A DNA stretch of 64,000 bases from Flavobacterium acetivorans (GTDB lineage: Bacteria > Bacteroidota > Bacteroidia > Flavobacteriales > Flavobacteriaceae): the NCBI RefSeq assembly GCF_020911885.1, contig NZ_CP087132.1, positions 2,046,001-2,110,000 of the forward strand. The letters run 5' to 3'. A program made the position numbers and the translations under genes. The notes under the pieces were generated by a model, which was given only the letters and a program-made list of their open reading frames with translations, searched no databases and was not told the origin of the DNA. Of the stretch, positions 24,911 to 33,633 are shown piece after piece; the stretch's first letter is position 1; the number at the start of each line of letters is the position of its first letter.

Positions 24911-25438
24911 TTATTTGATGATTGCAGAACAAGCTACTCTGGCACCTGCGTTTCCAGCAGGTTGAGAAACAAAATCATCACTACCTTGATGAACAATTAA
25001 TCCCTTACCCAGAATATCTTTGGTAGGATCTTCACCACCAATACTCCATTCATCTGTAGTCATGGAAATTGTTCCGTTTCCATTAGCATCAGCTGTGAAA
25101 TTTCCGATGTCACCTCTATGGTATTCTCCTACACCCCATTTTCCATGGTTCTTAAAGGTAGGATTCCAATGTCCTCCTGCTGAACTTCCATCGGCAGCAG
25201 AACAATCTGATTTTTCATGAATGTGAATGGCATGAAGTCCGGGAGTTAAACCGGTTAATTTGGCCACAAAAGTTACTTTGCCGTTTTTTTCTACAAAAGT
25301 TGCCGTGCCTGAAACGGTACTGTTACTTTTTGCTTCAAAGCTAATGCTTAGTTTTTTGGTATCATTTGAACTGTTACTGGTTTTACAACCGATCAGAATG
25401 GTTAGAATTAGTGCGGTCGATAAGATTAGTTTTTTCAT
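24911..25438 (-). CDS. sodC: Cu/Zn superoxide dismutase lipoprotein
   Basis: A 175-residue periplasmic or outer-membrane-anchored Cu,Zn-SOD. The signal ends in LTILIGC (lipobox Cys at about 18). Copper and zinc ligands are seen in HAIHIHEKSDC, GGHWNPTFKNHG, EYHRGDIGN and LIVHQGSDDF, and the C-terminal GARVACSAII holds the active-site Arg and the disulfide Cys. All expected ligands appear present. It protects against extracytoplasmic superoxide; oxyR and dps are in the same region but not in the same transcript. Confidence 0.93.
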   Translation of the reverse strand: MKKLILSTALILTILIGCKTSNSSNDTKKLSISFEAKSNSTVSGTATFVEKNGKVTFVAKLTGLTPGLHAIHIHEKSDCSAADGSSAGGHWNPTFKNHGKWGVGEYHRGDIGNFTADANGNGTISMTTDEWSIGGEDPTKDILGKGLIVHQGSDDFVSQPAGNAGARVACSAIIK

Positions 25439-25577
25439 TTGAGCTATTTTAAAAAAATTATAATTAATCGTAAAGTTACTTTAAATTTGATGGAAATCCT
25501 TGTATGGCTTGGAAAAAATAATTTAATGATGATCTCTATTTAACAATTCTATAGTACAAGTTGATAGAATTAACCCT

Positions 25578-25585
25578 TAATTTTG
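25578..25585 (+). promoter_or_regulatory. -7 promoter box of the META-domain gene
   Basis: TAATTTTG (TAnnTTTG), about 50 bases before the ATG at 25635. Confidence 0.5.
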
Positions 25586-25634
25586 TACCAGTTTTTAACG
25601 AGTTTTTACTCAAAATCATTTAATATTATTAAGT

Positions 25635-26066
25635 ATGAAAAAGGTATTTTTATCTCTAACCATTTTATGTCTTGCTATTGTGTCTTGCAATTCAACTAAA
25701 TCTACAGTTAACAAAGAAGCTTCACTAGAAGGAACTTGGGAGTTGAATTATATCACAGGTCCAAGGATTGCTTTTGAAGGTTTGTATCCAGAGAAAAAAC
25801 CAACGATTGTCTTCAATTTGAAAGAAAACCGTGTGTCAGGCAATAATAGCTGTAATAGTTACATGGGAGCATTGAATGTAAAAGGACAAAAAATTGATTT
25901 TAAAGATGCCAAAATGGCCATGACCATGATGGCTTGTGAGGGTCAAGGTGGGGATTTGTATATGTCAACCCTTGATAAAATTGATTCTTATGCCATTTCT
26001 GAAGATGGAAAAACACTGAATTTTATTATGGGAGATATCGCAATGATGCGTTTTACTAAGAAATAA
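25635..26066 (+). CDS. META-domain lipoprotein (HslJ-like)
   Basis: A 143-residue lipoprotein with lipobox LAIVSC (Cys18). The META domain (about 30-140) shows LEGTWELNYITG, GNNSCNSYMGAL and MAMTMMACEG, the same Cys-containing blocks as HslJ and related stress proteins. META proteins are linked to motility, stress or antibiotic tolerance in other bacteria; the molecular role is unclear. It has its own terminator (26080-26097). Confidence 0.85.
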   Translation: MKKVFLSLTILCLAIVSCNSTKSTVNKEASLEGTWELNYITGPRIAFEGLYPEKKPTIVFNLKENRVSGNNSCNSYMGALNVKGQKIDFKDAKMAMTMMACEGQGGDLYMSTLDKIDSYAISEDGKTLNFIMGDIAMMRFTKK

Positions 26067-26079
26067 AACAAACAAATTG

Positions 26080-26097
26080 ATGCCCTGTAAGGGGCAT
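26080..26097 (+). terminator. short terminator after the META-domain gene
   Basis: 6-bp GC-rich stem ATGCCC/GGGCAT with a 6-base loop, followed by TTTTTTG. Confidence 0.75.
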
Positions 26098-26141
26098 TTT
26101 TTGTTTATAGTCTACTATTACTGAATTAAGAAATTGCAGCT

Positions 26142-26663
26142 ATGAAATCAAAAAAAATAATTCTAGTAGTGTTCCTTTTACTGGCAGTTACTTTTAGCTT
26201 TGCTCAAGAAAAAACTAGAAAACAATTAAGAAAAGAAAAGCAAATTGAAAAAGCAAGACAAACTTCTATTTTGATAGATTCCAATGAGTTTGTTTTTGTT
26301 GCTAATAAAGCTTTTCCATTGGGATTTAGAGACATCGATTTAACAACAAATCCTAATTTTATAGAGTTTAAACCAGATTTTATTAGGAGCGAAATGCCTT
26401 TTTTTGGAAGAGGTTATAGCGGCATCGGTTATGGAGGAGACACAGGATTAAAATTTGAGGGTAAGCCAAGTGAATTCACAATAGAGAAAGGTAAAAAGAC
26501 TTATGAAATAAAAGCCATGGTAAGAGGGAAACAAGATGTTTTTAAGATTTTGCTTTCTGTTTTTTTTGATGGGAATGCTAGTCTTACTATTAGTTCTAAT
26601 AATCGCAGCACAATTTCTTATAACGGTGAAATAGCCAAGATAGAAAAGAAAGGGGACAAGTAG
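26142..26663 (+). CDS. DUF4251 family exported protein
   Basis: A 173-residue exported protein. Signal peptide IILVVFLLLAVTFSFAQ, then a basic helix (KTRKQLRKEKQIEKARQ) and a beta-rich domain with FVFVANKAFPLGFRDIDL and the Gly-rich PFFGRGYSGIGYGGDTGL, which are hallmarks of DUF4251. Function unknown. It sits between two envelope lipoprotein genes on the same strand and is 37 bases from the NlpE-like gene, possibly co-transcribed with it. Confidence 0.85.
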   Translation: MKSKKIILVVFLLLAVTFSFAQEKTRKQLRKEKQIEKARQTSILIDSNEFVFVANKAFPLGFRDIDLTTNPNFIEFKPDFIRSEMPFFGRGYSGIGYGGDTGLKFEGKPSEFTIEKGKKTYEIKAMVRGKQDVFKILLSVFFDGNASLTISSNNRSTISYNGEIAKIEKKGDK

Positions 26664-26700
26664 TTTGTTCCAATAGTATAACCTTAATTAAATTACAATT

Positions 26701-27144
26701 ATGAAGTATGTTATTTTTATAATTTTTTGTTTGTCTTTAGTTCTTTTTAGTTGTAAAAAGGAGAAAGTGAAAAATGAAGTTCAAGCTGTTTCAACTGATA
26801 CGACGGTAGTGGATATGCACAATTCGCAAATTGCTTTAGATTGGTCAGGGATTTATAAAGGTGTTATTCCTTGTGCTGATTGTGTGGGAATTGAAACGGA
26901 GGTAATTCTTAATCAAGACATGACTTTTGTCATGAGAACAAAATATCTAGGTAAGGGTGACCAAAAAATATTTGAAGAAAAAGGAACTTTTGTTTGGGAC
27001 AAAACAGGTTCAATTGTTTCCTTAAAAGGAATTAACGAAACACCTATTCAATATAAAGTTGCTGAAAACAAATTGATACAATTAGATATGGAAGGAAATA
27101 CAATTAGTGGCTCCTTAGCCGATAATTATATTTTGACAAAATAA
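26701..27144 (+). CDS. NlpE N-terminal-domain lipoprotein
   Basis: A 147-residue lipoprotein (LSLVLFSC, lipobox Cys near 18). The mature domain carries WSGIYKGVIPCADCVGIETEV, here split WSGIYKGVIP plus CADCVGIE, the CxxC-containing hallmark of the copper-resistance protein NlpE N-terminal domain; beta strands TFVMRTKYLG and GTFVWDKTGSIVSLKG follow. In E. coli NlpE signals envelope stress through Cpx, but no CpxAR is seen here. The C-terminal NlpE domain is missing, as in many Bacteroidetes homologues. Confidence 0.85.
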   Translation: MKYVIFIIFCLSLVLFSCKKEKVKNEVQAVSTDTTVVDMHNSQIALDWSGIYKGVIPCADCVGIETEVILNQDMTFVMRTKYLGKGDQKIFEEKGTFVWDKTGSIVSLKGINETPIQYKVAENKLIQLDMEGNTISGSLADNYILTK

Positions 27145-27164
27145 TATTGTTGACTGTAGCTAAA

Positions 27165-27200
27165 AAAAACCGTCTCGTTATTTAAAACTTGACGGTTTTT
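27165..27200. terminator. bidirectional terminator
   Basis: 10-bp stem AAAAACCGTC/GACGGTTTTT with a 16-base loop, between the NlpE-like gene and the convergent fadE. Confidence 0.8.
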
Positions 27201-27231
27201 CAGCATTTTGAATTAGTATCGGTTTTTGCTA

Positions 27232-29022
27232 TTAAAAGCAATATTCGTTTTCGGCGACTATTTTAGTCGTAATAATTTCTCTTAATCCAACAATATTTGG
27301 CATGTTGGTGTATTTTGTGAAACGTCTCAAGCCCATTAGCATCATGCGTTGTTCGTCGCCTTCGGCAAATGAAATGACACTTTCCTTTCCTTTTTGAGTC
27401 ACAATGTCCACAGCTTTGTATAAATAAAGTTTAGCCATAGCAATTTGTTCTTGTACTTTGTCTTCGCCTTCTTTCTTGGCTAGTTTTTCCGTTCTAAGGA
27501 TGGTACTTTCAGCCATATAAATTTCAATTAATATATCCGAAGCCGCCATTAATAATTGTTGGTGTCCTTCTAAATCTGGACCGTATTTTTGTACAGCACC
27601 TCCGGCAACCATTAAGAATGCTTTTTTCAGTTTTCCAATCATTTCTTTCTCTTCTGCAAATAATTCAGAATAATCAGGAGTGTCAAATGAAGGAATTCCC
27701 ATCAATTCTTCTTGAACTTTAGAAGCTGGTCCTAGCAAATCAACATGGCCTTTCATGGCTTTTTTGATAAGCATACCAACAGATAGCATTCTGTTGATTT
27801 CGTTTGTTCCTTCGTAAATACGGGCAATTCTGGCATCTCTCCAAGCACTTTCCATTGGTGTGTCTTCTGAGAATCCCATTCCTCCAAAGATTTGGATTCC
27901 TTCATCAGCACAGTTTTGAATGTCTTCAGAAACAGCTACTTTTAGAATAGAACATTCAATAGCATATTCTTCAACCCCTTTCAATTCTGCTTCCTGATGT
28001 GTAGAGCCTTCAGCTTCGCGGGCAATAATTCGATCTTCTATATCTTTTGCAGCACGATAAGTAGCACTTTCTCCCGCATAACAACTCGTTGCCATTTCGG
28101 CTAGTTTGTAACGAATGGCTCCAAATTGAGCAATAGGAGTGTTAAATTGGATTCTTTCATTGGCATATTTAGCTGAACCGGAAATCACTCTGCGTTGTGC
28201 ATCTAAACAAGCTGCGGCTAATTTGATGCGGCCTACGTTCAACGCATTCATGGCAATTTTAAATCCATTTCCTCTTTCAGAAAGCATGTTTTCAACCGGA
28301 ACTTTGGTTTCATTAAAGAAAACCTGACGAGTAGAAGAAGCACGGATACCTAGTTTGTGTTCTTCTTCATTCATAGAAATTCCGTTATCAGCGGTATTTT
28401 CTACAATGAATCCCGTGATATTTTTATCATCCCCAATTCGGGCAAAAACAATAAATAGAGAACAGAATCCTGCATTCGAAATCCACATTTTTTGACCTGT
28501 AATCGAATAATATTTTCCGTCTTCAGATAAAACCGCTTTCGTTTTTCCGGAATTTGCATCAGATCCGGCACCCGGTTCTGTCAAACAATAAGCACCAAAC
28601 CATTCGCCAGTAGCTAATTTAGGTACGTATTTTTGTTTTTGTTCTTCCGTTCCGTATAAGGTGATTGGCATAGTTCCAATTCCGGTGTGTGCTCCAAAAG
28701 CTGTTGAAAACGAACCTGTAGCTCCAGAAATATAATCGCAAACTAAAACGGTGTTTACAAAGCCCATTCCCATTCCGCCGTAAGCCTCAGGAACAGCTAC
28801 GCTTAAAAAGCCTAGATCTCCAGCTTTTTTCATAGACTCTTCGGTAAAAGCGTAGTCCTTTTTCTCAAAACGATCTTTGTTAGGCCACAATTCTTTATCG
28901 ACAAACTCTTTTACAGAGTCGCGCATCATTAATTGTTCTTCATTGAAATCTTCTGGAGTGAAGATGTTTTCGCACTTAGTTTCTTTTACAAGGAATTGAC
29001 CTCCTCTGGTTACGTCGCTCAT
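27232..29022 (-). CDS. fadE: acyl-CoA dehydrogenase of the fad operon
   Basis: Flavoprotein catalysing the first step of beta-oxidation, 596 residues. The core (about 30-430) shows CLTEPGAGSDANSGKTKA, KMWISNAGFCSLFIVFA and ARIYEGTNEINRML, where the Glu of IYEGT is the catalytic base of MCAD-type enzymes. An extra C-terminal domain of about 150 residues is present, as in the larger FadE of Bacillus. It is the last gene of fadN-fadA-(four-helix bundle)-fadE, the same order as B. subtilis fadNAE apart from the inserted gene. Confidence 0.92.
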   Translation of the reverse strand: MSDVTRGGQFLVKETKCENIFTPEDFNEEQLMMRDSVKEFVDKELWPNKDRFEKKDYAFTEESMKKAGDLGFLSVAVPEAYGGMGMGFVNTVLVCDYISGATGSFSTAFGAHTGIGTMPITLYGTEEQKQKYVPKLATGEWFGAYCLTEPGAGSDANSGKTKAVLSEDGKYYSITGQKMWISNAGFCSLFIVFARIGDDKNITGFIVENTADNGISMNEEEHKLGIRASSTRQVFFNETKVPVENMLSERGNGFKIAMNALNVGRIKLAAACLDAQRRVISGSAKYANERIQFNTPIAQFGAIRYKLAEMATSCYAGESATYRAAKDIEDRIIAREAEGSTHQEAELKGVEEYAIECSILKVAVSEDIQNCADEGIQIFGGMGFSEDTPMESAWRDARIARIYEGTNEINRMLSVGMLIKKAMKGHVDLLGPASKVQEELMGIPSFDTPDYSELFAEEKEMIGKLKKAFLMVAGGAVQKYGPDLEGHQQLLMAASDILIEIYMAESTILRTEKLAKKEGEDKVQEQIAMAKLYLYKAVDIVTQKGKESVISFAEGDEQRMMLMGLRRFTKYTNMPNIVGLREIITTKIVAENEYCF

Positions 29023-29044
29023 TTTACTTTTTTTTTAGATAAAA

Positions 29045-29068
29045 GATGAAAGATTCAAGAAGAAAGAC
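29045..29068. repeat. left inverted repeat flanking the four-helix-bundle gene
   Basis: Purine-rich 24-mer starting GATGAAAGATTC. Its reverse complement matches 29444-29467 at 20 of 24 positions. It contains the stop codon of the 29055-29420 gene. Confidence 0.7.
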
Positions 29069-29420
29069 TAGTGTTTAGCTTACTTATGAACCCAGTTGTC
29101 ATCTTTTGAAATTCAATTATTTTGTTTTCTATTTCTTCTGTTTTTTCCTTTGATAGATAATCGTTTTGACTGGCTATCAATAACTGTGTCTGTAATTCGA
29201 ATGAAGAACCTAAGCTAATATTCAAATATTGTTGAAAGTGTTTATTTCCTCTATTAGAACCTTCTGCTATATTTGAAGGCATTGATACTGAACATCTATT
29301 CATTTGACTTGTTAACCCATACATTTCGCTCTTTGGAAATGTCAAACATAATTTGTGTATGTCTGATGTTATTTCCATTGATAAAACCCAAATTTTTAGA
29401 TTCTTAAAATTGTGTTTCAT
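29055..29420 (-). CDS. four-helix-bundle protein (S23 / 23S rRNA IVS-type)
   Basis: A 121-residue protein of the four-helix-bundle family whose founding members are encoded in intervening sequences of 23S rRNA. Family marks are NFKNLKIWVLSMEITSDIH, FPKSEMYGLTSQMNRCSVSM, PSNIAEGSNRGNKHF and the LGSSFELQTQLLIA helix, all with normal spacing. Its biochemical role is unsettled. It is inserted in the beta-oxidation operon between fadA and fadE and is bracketed by imperfect 24-base inverted repeats (29045-29068, 29444-29467), one of which covers its stop codon. It is unlikely to be a beta-oxidation enzyme. Confidence 0.88.
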   Translation of the reverse strand: MKHNFKNLKIWVLSMEITSDIHKLCLTFPKSEMYGLTSQMNRCSVSMPSNIAEGSNRGNKHFQQYLNISLGSSFELQTQLLIASQNDYLSKEKTEEIENKIIEFQKMTTGFISKLNTSLSS

Positions 29421-29443
29421 AAGTCAATCCTTTCATGAAAAAC

Positions 29444-29467
29444 GTCTTGCTTCTTGTCTCTTTCTTC
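29444..29467. repeat. right inverted repeat flanking the four-helix-bundle gene
   Basis: Pyrimidine-rich 24-mer starting GTCTTGCTTCTT, the partner of 29045-29068. It ends 6 bases before the fadA stop codon at 29474-29476. Confidence 0.7.
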
Positions 29468-29473
29468 GAAAGC

Positions 29474-30655
29474 TTAAAGAAGCTCATAAATCCCTGCAGT
29501 CCCTTGTCCGGTTCCTACACACATGGTAACGATTCCGTATTTGCTATCTCTTCGTTTCATTTCATCGAATAATTGAACAGACAATTTGGCTCCAGTACAT
29601 CCCAATGGGTGACCTAAGGCGATTGCTCCACCGTTTACATTGACGATATCAGGATTTAAGTCCAATTCGCGAATTACGGCCAAGGATTGAGATGCAAATG
29701 CTTCGTTTAATTCTATTAAATCAATGTCTTTTAATTGTAATCCAGCTTGTTTTAAGGCTTTTGGAATCGCTTTTACCGGTCCAATTCCCATAATTCTAGG
29801 TTCAACACCCGCCGAAGCAAAGTTGACTAATCTTGCGATTGGTTCTAAATTCAATTCTTTTACCATTTCTTCGCTCATTACAAGGACAAAGGCAGCGCCG
29901 TCACTCATTTGCGAAGAGTTTCCAGCAGTGACACTTCCATCGGCTGCAAATACGGCTCTAAGACCCGCTAAGGCTTCTTTAGATGTTCCTGCTCTTGGAC
30001 CTTCGTCTTTGTTAACCACATAGGATTTAGTTTCCTTTTTTCCATTTTCGTTGATGAACGTTTGCTCAACGGTAATTGGAACGATTTGTTTGTCAAATTT
30101 ACCTTCTGCTTGTGCTTTCAAGGCTTTCATGTGCGAATGATAAGCAAACTCATCTTGATCTTCTCTGGAAACATTGTATTGTTTCGCAACGGCTTCGGCT
30201 GTTAATCCCATTCCCCAGTAGTAGTCTTCGTTTCCAGCTTTTGCAACAGCATAATCCGGAGTGGGTTTGTAGCCGCCCATTGGAATAAAACTCATACTTT
30301 CGGCTCCACCTGCAATAATACAATGTGCCATTCCTGATTGGATTTTGGCTGTAGCCATCCCAATTGTTTCTATACCAGACGCACAGTAACGGTTTACGGT
30401 TACCCCAGGAACGTCCTCGATTTTTAATCCCATCAAAGAGATCAAACGAGCTACGTTCAAACCTTGTTCTGCTTCCGGCATGGCATTTCCCACCATCACG
30501 TCATCAATACGCGTTTTGTCAAAGTCAGGCAACTCATTCATCATATATTGAATGGTTTCGGCTGCCAACTCATCAGGTCTTTTAAATCTAAAAACTCCTT
30601 TTGGCGCTTTACCAACGGCGGTTCTGTATGCTTTAACTATATAGGCTGTTTTCAT
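29474..30655 (-). CDS. fadA: acetyl-CoA C-acyltransferase (3-ketoacyl-CoA thiolase)
   Basis: Thiolase of 393 residues performing the last step of beta-oxidation. The acyl-accepting Cys91 is in VNRYCASGIETIGM. The other conserved blocks are NEAFASQSLAVIRE, GGAIALGHPLGCTGAKL (catalytic His) and MCVGTGQGTAGI (second Cys). It lies about 97 bases downstream of fadN; the gap can fold into a hairpin (30663-30750). Confidence 0.95.
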   Translation of the reverse strand: MKTAYIVKAYRTAVGKAPKGVFRFKRPDELAAETIQYMMNELPDFDKTRIDDVMVGNAMPEAEQGLNVARLISLMGLKIEDVPGVTVNRYCASGIETIGMATAKIQSGMAHCIIAGGAESMSFIPMGGYKPTPDYAVAKAGNEDYYWGMGLTAEAVAKQYNVSREDQDEFAYHSHMKALKAQAEGKFDKQIVPITVEQTFINENGKKETKSYVVNKDEGPRAGTSKEALAGLRAVFAADGSVTAGNSSQMSDGAAFVLVMSEEMVKELNLEPIARLVNFASAGVEPRIMGIGPVKAIPKALKQAGLQLKDIDLIELNEAFASQSLAVIRELDLNPDIVNVNGGAIALGHPLGCTGAKLSVQLFDEMKRRDSKYGIVTMCVGTGQGTAGIYELL

Positions 30656-30662
30656 CTTTTCT

Positions 30663-30750
30663 ATTTTAAATTTTGAATTATAAATTTTAAATTAAGTTGA
30701 ATTTGTAGCGATACGAAATCATTTAAAATTCAACATTTATAATTTAAAAT
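30663..30750. repeat. intercistronic inverted repeat between fadN and fadA
   Basis: Arms 30663-30692 and 30721-30750. The outer ten bases (ATTTTAAATT / AATTTAAAAT) and the inner nine (ATTTTAAAT / ATTTAAAAT) are perfectly complementary; the middle of the arms does not pair. AT-only, so weak as a terminator. Confidence 0.55.
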
Positions 30751-30752
30751 AA

Positions 30753-33143
30753 TTAATTACGAAGTGGTTTCCCTTTGGTTAACATGAATTGAATTCTTTC
30801 CAATGTTTTTCTTTCAGTACACAATGACAAGAAAGCTTCACGTTCTAAATCCAATAAATATTGCTCACTCACTAATGTTGGCTCTGATAAATCTCCACCG
30901 GCCATTACATAAGCCAGTTTGTTAGCGATTTTTTGATCGTGTTCTGAGATGTATTTACCTGCTTCCATTTGGTCTGTTCCTACTAAAAACATTCCTAAGG
31001 CTTGTTTTCCAAGGACTTTTACATCCGTTCTTCTGATTGGTTGTGTATAACCCGCTTCGGCCATTATCAAGGCATGTTTCTTTGCTTCGGCAATCTGACG
31101 GTCTTTATTTACTACGATAAGGTCTTTTCCTTGCTGTAATAATCCCGTGTCAAACGCTTCGTAACCAGAAGTAGATACTTTTGCCATAGCAATAGTCAAG
31201 AAATATTCTTGCAACACATTCAGCTCTACGTCATTTTTATGGAACAAATCAGAAGCTCTTAAGGCCATCTCTTTTGATCCACCACCACCAGGAATCACAC
31301 CAACACCAAATTCCACTAATCCCATATAGGTTTCTGCAGCAGCAACCACTTTATCGGCGTGTAAACTCATTTCACAACCGCCACCAAAAGTCATTCCGTG
31401 AGGAGCAACTACCACTGGGATTCCGGAATAACGCACGCGCATCATCGTATCTTGGAACATTTTTATGGCCATATTCAGCTCATCGTATTCTTGTTCCACT
31501 GCCATCATGAAAATCATTCCAATATTAGCACCTACAGAGAAATTTGCTGCTTGGTTACCAATTACTAAACCTTGGTATTCTTTTTCCGATAAATCGATTG
31601 CTTTATTGATAGCTTGAAGGACATCGCCTCCAATAGTATTCATTTTAGATTGGAATTCTAAGTTCAAGATTCCGTCTCCTAAGTCTTGGATGATAGCACC
31701 GCTATTGCTCCACACTTTTTTGCTTTCGCGAATGTTGTTTAGGATGATAAAAGCATCTTGTCCTGGAACTTTTGTTTGTGATTTTGTCGGGATATTGTAG
31801 AAATAAGTAGCACCTTCTTTTACAGAATAGAAGCTTTTGCTTCCAGAAGCGATCATCTCATTGACCCAAGCTGCGGGAGTAAGTCCTTCGGCTTTCATGA
31901 TTTCAATTCCTTTTTCAACTCCAATAGCATCCCAAATTTCGAATGGACCATTTTCCCAACCGAAACCAGCTTTCATAGCATCATCTATTTTGTATAATTC
32001 ATCTGAGATTTCAGGAATTCTGTTCGAAACATAAGCAAACATTCCGGCGAAACTCTTACGGTAGAATTCACCTGCTTTGTCTTTCCCTTTTACCAAAACT
32101 TTAAAACGGTTGATGGGTTTATCAATTGTTTTTGTCAATTCTAAAGTAGCAAAAGAGGCTTTTTTAGCCGCTCTGTATTCTAAAGTATCTAAATCCAAAG
32201 TCAGGATTTCTTTTCCTTCTTTTTTATAGAATCCTTGACCCGTTTTGCTTCCTAGCCATTTGTTCTCCATCATTTTGTTGACGAATTCAGGAAGTTTGAA
32301 CAAATCGTGTTGTTCGTCGTTTGGACAGTTTTCATAGATTCCGTTAGCCACATGTACTAAAGTATCTAATCCAACAACATCAACGGTTCTAAAAGTAGCC
32401 GATTTTGGTCTTCCAATAACCGGTCCGGTCAATTTATCCACTTCTTCAATTGTCAAGCCCATTTCTTTAACCAAATGGAACAAACTTTGAATCCCGTAAA
32501 TACCGATACGGTTTCCGATAAACGCCGGAGTATCTTTGGCAACAACCGAGGTTTTACCCAAGAATTTCTCTCCGTATGTAGTAAGGAAGTCTAAAACTTC
32601 TGTTGAAGTTTGTGGACCAGGAATGATTTCGAATAATTTTAAGTAACGCGCAGGGTTAAAAAAGTGAGTTCCACAAAAGTGCTTTTGAAAATCCTCGCTA
32701 CGTCCTTCACTCATAAAGTGAATTGGAATTCCCGATGTGTTGGAAGTAACCAAGGTTCCCGGTTTTCTGAATTTTTCAATTTGTTCAAAAACCATTTTTT
32801 TAATATCCAAACGCTCTACGACCACCTCGATAATCCAATCTACATTGGCAATTTTTGCCATGTCATCTGTTGTATTTCCAGTCGTGATTCGACTTGCGAA
32901 TTTTTGACTGTAAATAGGGGAAGGTTTCGATTTTAAAGCATTTGCCAGATGTTCGTTTACTAAACGATTGCGTACAACTTTACTTTCTAGTGTTAATCCT
33001 TTTTTTGTTTCTGCTTCGGTGAGTTCTCTAGGAACGATATCGAGAAGTAATACTTCGAGACCAATGTTAGCAAAATGACATGCAATTCCCGAACCCATAA
33101 TTCCGGATCCGACTACGGCAACTTTTTTAATAGATCTATTCAT
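30753..33143 (-). CDS. fadN: 3-hydroxyacyl-CoA dehydrogenase / enoyl-CoA hydratase fusion
   Basis: Bifunctional 796-residue beta-oxidation enzyme in FadN order: NAD-binding dehydrogenase domain first (VAVVGSGIMGSGIACHFANI, residues 8-27), then CGTHFFNPARYLKLFEII and the dehydrogenase C-terminal domains to about 450, and an enoyl-CoA hydratase domain last (about 480-720). The crotonase oxyanion and acid residues are kept: GMTFGGGCEMSLHAD and YMGLVEFGVGVIPGGGG both have their Glu. E. coli FadB has the reverse domain order. Its start overlaps the end of the MarR gene by 8 bases, indicating translational coupling. Confidence 0.93.
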   Translation of the reverse strand: MNRSIKKVAVVGSGIMGSGIACHFANIGLEVLLLDIVPRELTEAETKKGLTLESKVVRNRLVNEHLANALKSKPSPIYSQKFASRITTGNTTDDMAKIANVDWIIEVVVERLDIKKMVFEQIEKFRKPGTLVTSNTSGIPIHFMSEGRSEDFQKHFCGTHFFNPARYLKLFEIIPGPQTSTEVLDFLTTYGEKFLGKTSVVAKDTPAFIGNRIGIYGIQSLFHLVKEMGLTIEEVDKLTGPVIGRPKSATFRTVDVVGLDTLVHVANGIYENCPNDEQHDLFKLPEFVNKMMENKWLGSKTGQGFYKKEGKEILTLDLDTLEYRAAKKASFATLELTKTIDKPINRFKVLVKGKDKAGEFYRKSFAGMFAYVSNRIPEISDELYKIDDAMKAGFGWENGPFEIWDAIGVEKGIEIMKAEGLTPAAWVNEMIASGSKSFYSVKEGATYFYNIPTKSQTKVPGQDAFIILNNIRESKKVWSNSGAIIQDLGDGILNLEFQSKMNTIGGDVLQAINKAIDLSEKEYQGLVIGNQAANFSVGANIGMIFMMAVEQEYDELNMAIKMFQDTMMRVRYSGIPVVVAPHGMTFGGGCEMSLHADKVVAAAETYMGLVEFGVGVIPGGGGSKEMALRASDLFHKNDVELNVLQEYFLTIAMAKVSTSGYEAFDTGLLQQGKDLIVVNKDRQIAEAKKHALIMAEAGYTQPIRRTDVKVLGKQALGMFLVGTDQMEAGKYISEHDQKIANKLAYVMAGGDLSEPTLVSEQYLLDLEREAFLSLCTERKTLERIQFMLTKGKPLRN

Positions 33144-33594
33144 TTTCTACTTTTTCGGTTTGATTAAATATATTTTTATCTTGAATTAATTCGTTGATTA
33201 TTTCAGCGACTTCCATGAAATGTTCTAATTTTTCTTCTGAAACGTGCTGTCTGATCGTTTCATTAAATTTTAAAACGGTACTTTTAGAAAGCTCTCTTTT
33301 TTCTTTACCAAAATCTGTCAGGTAAATTAAAACACCACGACCGTCATCTGGATTTTTTTTTCTGATGATTAGCCCTTTTTCTTCCATAGATTTTAAGGTT
33401 CTAGTCAGGCTTGTTGCTTCCATGCCCATTTTTGGGCCTAATGAAGTCGAAGGAGTTCCTTTACTTTTATCCATGCTTAACAAGGCAAAGCCTGTTGCCA
33501 TCGTTGCTCCATATTTAGAAGCCTCTTCATTGTACATCCTGGACACGGCTTGCCAGGTTGCTCTTAACGCATAATCAATCGTTTTGTCTTTCAT
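33136..33594 (-). CDS. MarR-family regulator leading the fad operon
   Basis: A 152-residue winged-helix protein. Visible are LLSMDKSKGTPSTSLGPKMG (recognition region), EATSLTRTLKSMEEKGLIIR (recognition helix) and the wing KKNPDDGRGVLIYLTDFGKE, split here as short motifs. It is the first gene of the fadNAE operon. A perfect 12-bp palindrome at 33634-33645 overlaps the expected -33 region of its promoter, so it probably represses its own operon and lets go when a fatty acyl-CoA or similar ligand binds. The ligand is inferred, not seen. Confidence 0.88.
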   Translation of the reverse strand: MKDKTIDYALRATWQAVSRMYNEEASKYGATMATGFALLSMDKSKGTPSTSLGPKMGMEATSLTRTLKSMEEKGLIIRKKNPDDGRGVLIYLTDFGKEKRELSKSTVLKFNETIRQHVSEEKLEHFMEVAEIINELIQDKNIFNQTEKVENE

Positions 33595-33613
33595 CTCTAA
33601 AAAATATAGAATT

Positions 33614-33621
33614 CAAATATA
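33614..33621 (-). promoter_or_regulatory. -7 promoter box of the marR-fadNAE operon
   Basis: The minus strand reads TATATTTG (TAnnTTTG), 19 bases before the MarR ATG. Confidence 0.65.
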
Positions 33622-33633
33622 ATGAAAAAATAC

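Noticed and set aside
30076..30585. Open frames on the plus strand within fadA
   Set aside because: They are antisense shadows of a well-conserved thiolase and have no promoter or family resemblance.
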